This document shows, piece after piece, positions 43,801 through 45,741 of a stretch of 45,741 bases of DNA. Under the pieces are notes generated by a model, which ran no database searches, was not told the DNA's origin, and was given only the letters and a program-made list of their open reading frames with translations. The translations under genes and the position numbers were made by a program. Numbering within the stretch: position 1 is the first letter of the stretch; every line of letters starts with the position of its first letter. The stretch is from Gemmatimonadota bacterium. GTDB lineage: Bacteria; Gemmatimonadota; Gemmatimonadetes; Longimicrobiales; Gaopeijiaceae. The DNA lies in assembly GCA_022340755.1 (NCBI GenBank), contig JAJDNI010000028.1, positions 1 to 45,741 on the forward strand, written 5' to 3'.

Positions 43801-44074
43801 GACCGTCGAAGACCGGCTCCCAGGTGGTACCGTTGTTCACGGTCTTCCAGACTCCCCCGGTCGCGGCGCCGATGTAGAACGTCGCGGTACGACCCTCGTA
43901 GACGGCCACGTCGTCCACCCGGCCACCCATGGTGGCGGGGCCAATGCCGCGAAACGTGAGCCTGTCCAGGAGATCGGGAGGCGCCTGTGCCGATCCTTGT
44001 GCCCTCGAGGGGGTGGGAACTGCCGGCAACAGAACGGAAACGATGACGGTGCAGGAGAGAAGGAAGCGACGCAT
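40850..44074 (-). CDS. Secreted BNR/Asp-box (VPS10-sortilin-like) beta-propeller protein, second copy
   Basis: A 1074-residue exported protein with signal peptide MRRFLLSCTVIVSVLLPAVPTPSRA. About eleven Asp-box-type motifs occur (KTVNNGTTW, KSTDGGRTW, KTTDGGLTW, KSTDAGTTW, RSDDAGAHW, SYDRGATW, RSPDRGATW, ASDDYGETW), then an Ig-like segment (VSDSAGAVVRHMG-type, here VQISVRDSAGAVV and GLHRASWDLRHQ) and a helical C-terminus. The order of domains matches the copy at 23540-26731, and VDDDTGATDLAMDPSDP aligns with VDENTGCSDLAMDPRNP there, so they are paralogues. No catalytic site can be identified; ligand or polymer binding at the surface is the safest reading. A 209-base gap without a gene lies between this start and the glpD stop. 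Confidence 0.85.
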   Translation of the reverse strand: MRRFLLSCTVIVSVLLPAVPTPSRAQGSAQAPPDLLDRLTFRGIGPATMGGRVDDVAVYEGRTATFYIGAATGGVWKTVNNGTTWEPVFDGQDVSSIGAVAVAQDDPDIVWVGTGEDNNRQSSSWGSGVYKSTDGGRTWKNVGLKESRHVGRVLIDPRNHDVVYVAATGHLWGPNPERGVYKTTDGGLTWSRVLFVDDDTGATDLAMDPSDPSVLYAAMYQRRRAVWGFNGGGPGSGLYKSTDAGTTWKKLDQDIPKGPLGRIAMDVYRSDPNIVYALIQAEDSSGVYRSDDAGAHWTKQSDTDPRPNYFSQVRVDPKDASRVYVLGVRVMISDDAGTEFRQVRLPDTGPTGGRPRDDLDVHAMWIDPADPDHLVIGADIGVAVSYDRGATWDYVNNLPLGQFYHVGYDMDTPYRVYGGLQDNDVWGGPSNALDPFGTGNRDWFTLTIGDGFVALADPRDSRIVYGETQNGSLSRIDRVTGEQISIRPRATTGEPPLRWAWDTPFLISPHDPNTLLIAAQKVFRSPDRGATWKAISPDLTSGADRDTLSLMGVVGKDITLSKNDGISAWPTLVSVTESPVRPGVYYAGSDDGSVHGSRNGGTSWTDLTGRVPGLPAGAVPERLVASAFEESTVYATFDDHAQDDYAPYVYASDDYGETWTSLASTLPAGQVVNCLTEDPRNGDVLYLGTESGLFVSLDRGGHWLPWKSNLPTVPIDEITIHPRANDMLLATHGRSIWILDDLTPLQEAADAAGARAYLFDIDPAVELLVKNDFAGYPGDRSFWGRNPEPGASITWYLHDTARSVQISVRDSAGAVVRHMGDDNLEDPTSPGLHRASWDLRHQPLEPTPGAGRGGGGRGRRSFPGPFVLPGDYRVELTVDGSSAGTRTVRVSTDPRLRIARPDLLVLHDVTLWLHELQGVMNEVGVALDSATAQVEAAQELLKGAAGPPRRLRALADSSSGLLAELTDELGAAPRLGFGRGGSGANADALRNRIPGLQRELMSWTGKVTTGQLGEVERSGSDLGSLVTRLNAVLTDGLPALYSALADAGLNPPARRPIPPVAFHLRIWEEVNDDG

Positions 44075-44283
44075 GGCCGTTGTCCGGAATTCCGAGGTGT
44101 TCGCTGACGCCGCGAGCGTTGCGCACGTCCATGATACCGGTCGAACCGTCGGTGCGCCTGTGCGTAGTAGGCGAGGAGGTTCCCGGATCGTCGCCGTACC
44201 TCCTGCCGAGGCCTCCGCTGTCCTGTCTCGTGGACGCCGTCGACCCTGCTCCGCCTGGACGAAGTCGACCTGGCAGGTCTAGC

Positions 44284-45741
44284 TCAGGCCGGCAGGTAAC
44301 CCGCCGCGAGATCCTGGAATTCCTGCACCTGGGCCTCGACCCAGCTCGGGTCGCGCCCGAGCTCCGAGGCGAGGATCTCCGCTATCGCCGGAGCCGCGTC
44401 GCGGGCCGCACGGGCGTCCAGCAGGAGCGACCGCGACCTGCGCGCGAGGACGTCATCGACGGTACGTGCCATCTCCTCGCGAGCGAACCACACCACCTCT
44501 CCGCGTCGGAGAGAGAGCCGCGGATGTACGGTGCCGTCCATCCCGGGCTCCGAGTTGACGATCTTCTCGATCTCGGTGGCATCGGACCCGTACTCCGCCC
44601 ATGCCCCGAACTTCTCCGCGTGGCGGTGGAAGCCGTGGATGTTCAGCTCCTTCGTCACACACGTCCGCTGCTCGAGGTCCCCCAGCGTCTCGGCCATGTC
44701 CACCGTGTCTTCGGCCATCTTCCGGTACGTGGTCCACTTGCCGCCGGCGATGGTCAGGAGCCCCGAGTCCGAGATGCGGATGGCGTGCTCCCGGCTGATC
44801 TGTGACGTCTCCGCCTTGTCGTCCGCGGCCACCAGGGGGCGCAGTCCCGCGAATACGCTGAGCACGTCCTCGCGGCTGGGGTCCTTGGCCAGATAGCGGC
44901 GGGCGTGCTTCAGGATGAACTCCACCTCTTCTGTGAAGGGCCGCGGCTCGAGCGCGGGGCTGTCCACCGGGGTGTCGGTGGTTCCGATGAGGACGCGGTC
45001 GAGCCAGGGTATCGCGAAGAGCACCCGCCCATCGTCGGTATGCGGTACCATGATGGCCGCTTCTCCCGGGAGGAAGGAGCGGTCCAGGACCACGTGGACG
45101 CCCTGAGATGGCTGGATGATCGGTCTGGCGTCGGGGTTGTCGAGGCGTCGCACCCCGTCGCTGAACACTCCCGTGGCGTTCACCACGACGCGGCCCCGGG
45201 CTTCAAGCTCCTCGCCGGTCTCCTCGTCCTGGATGCGCACGCCGGCGACGAATCCGTCCTCGTGCTTCAGGAGCGAGGTGACCCGCGCGTAGTTCACCAG
45301 GGCCGCACCCTGCTCCACCGCCGTCATGGCCAGATGGATGAGGAGGCGAGCATCGTCGAATTGACCGTCGTGGTAGATGACTCCCCCGAGCAGGCCGTCG
45401 GTCTCGATGGTGGGAATCCGCTTGACGGTCTGATCCAAGGAGAGGTTCCTCGACTTGCCGAATCCGTACTTCCCGGCGAGGACGTCGTAGACGCGCATGC
45501 CGATGCCGTAGAACGGCGCCTCCCACCACTTGTAGTTCGGTACCACGAAGGGGAGGTCATGCACGAGGTGGGGGGCGTTGGCCCGCAGGATGCCCCGCTC
45601 CTTCAAGGCCTCCATGACCAGCGGCACGTTGCCTTGCTGCAGGTAGCGGACACCCCCGTGGATGAGCTTCGTGGAGCGGCTGGACGTGCCCTTCCCGAAG
45701 TCGCTCTGCTCCAGGAGGAGCACGTCGTAACCCCGGGACGC
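44284..45741 (-). CDS. glpD: FAD-dependent glycerol-3-phosphate dehydrogenase, N-terminus outside window
   Basis: The membrane-associated enzyme that oxidises glycerol-3-phosphate to dihydroxyacetone phosphate and passes electrons to quinone. The visible 485 residues begin inside the FAD-binding fold (VLLLEQSDFGKGTSSRSTKL), so roughly the first 40 residues including the GxGxxG dinucleotide motif are missing. SRSTKLIHGGVRYLQ is the family signature, followed by GGVIYHDGQFDDARL, VVNATGVFSDGVR, and VLIGTTDTPVD. GGKWTTYRKMAEDTVD is the second signature, and the ~110-residue C-terminal helical domain is complete. The frame is open to the window end. The 209-base gap after its stop holds no gene. 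Confidence 0.95.
   Translation of the reverse strand, partial: ASRGYDVLLLEQSDFGKGTSSRSTKLIHGGVRYLQQGNVPLVMEALKERGILRANAPHLVHDLPFVVPNYKWWEAPFYGIGMRVYDVLAGKYGFGKSRNLSLDQTVKRIPTIETDGLLGGVIYHDGQFDDARLLIHLAMTAVEQGAALVNYARVTSLLKHEDGFVAGVRIQDEETGEELEARGRVVVNATGVFSDGVRRLDNPDARPIIQPSQGVHVVLDRSFLPGEAAIMVPHTDDGRVLFAIPWLDRVLIGTTDTPVDSPALEPRPFTEEVEFILKHARRYLAKDPSREDVLSVFAGLRPLVAADDKAETSQISREHAIRISDSGLLTIAGGKWTTYRKMAEDTVDMAETLGDLEQRTCVTKELNIHGFHRHAEKFGAWAEYGSDATEIEKIVNSEPGMDGTVHPRLSLRRGEVVWFAREEMARTVDDVLARRSRSLLLDARAARDAAPAIAEILASELGRDPSWVEAQVQEFQDLAAGYLPA

Noticed and set aside
1-45741. Search by eye for tRNA genes, CRISPR repeats, insertion sequences and prophage genes
   Set aside because: No regularly spaced repeats, transposase motifs or cloverleaf-like sequences were noticed; a tRNA scan would be more sensitive than reading.

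Overview
The window is dense, high-GC DNA from a diderm (Gram-negative) bacterium. It carries TolC, RND, TonB-receptor and BamA/Omp85-like outer-membrane proteins, Tat and lipoprotein signals, secreted beta-propellers with BNR/Asp-box repeats, a 6-bladed-propeller lipoprotein and a Ser/Thr kinase fused to an ATPase. This mix most resembles Gemmatimonadota, which is an inference from gene content, not a measured placement. I see no tRNA, rRNA, CRISPR array, insertion sequence or phage gene, and no gene-free stretch longer than 300 bases, so it looks like ordinary chromosome.

Layout. 1-7.2 kb: the C-terminal end of an ACR3 arsenite permease closed by a strong hairpin, a kinase-STAND ATPase-TPR protein, panD with an adjoining methyltransferase, a secreted GH13 enzyme and a small membrane protein. 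7.2-11.1 kb: a Tat-exported NAD-dependent epimerase divergent from an AlaX-type tRNA editing hydrolase, then an outer-membrane barrel. 11.1-17.7 kb: a minus-strand operon tetR-tolC-adaptor-RND permease with a recognisable promoter and palindromic operator. 17.7-23.3 kb: a Tat-exported class V aminotransferase, a translationally coupled pair (propeller lipoprotein plus carboxypeptidase-regulatory-domain protein), a TM2-like peptide and a MgtC/DUF4010 membrane protein. 23.5-28.7 kb: a 1063-residue BNR protein, a strong hairpin, then a small membrane protein coupled to a DsbB-like/beta-propeller fusion. 28.7-32.7 kb: yceI and marR, then a lipoprotein and TonB receptor pair. 32.9-40.2 kb: a GH43 enzyme, then a tightly coupled five-gene efflux operon (tolC, adaptor, RND permease, PII/DUF3240-like protein, DUF2892 protein) behind a promoter with an unusual 19-bp spacer filled by a dyad. 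40.1-45.7 kb: a lipoprotein, a second large BNR protein and most of glpD, which runs off the end.

How it fits together. Two RND systems differ in control and in transport chemistry: the first has a local TetR repressor and lacks the usual charged proton-relay residues; the second has no local regulator but a metalloregulator-like promoter and an accessory protein with a C-x2-C-x4-H-x2-H site. The most unusual protein is the DsbB-like domain that keeps only one cysteine pair and is fused to an exported propeller-like domain. Most genes are ordinary accessory and housekeeping functions of a soil or sediment heterotroph.
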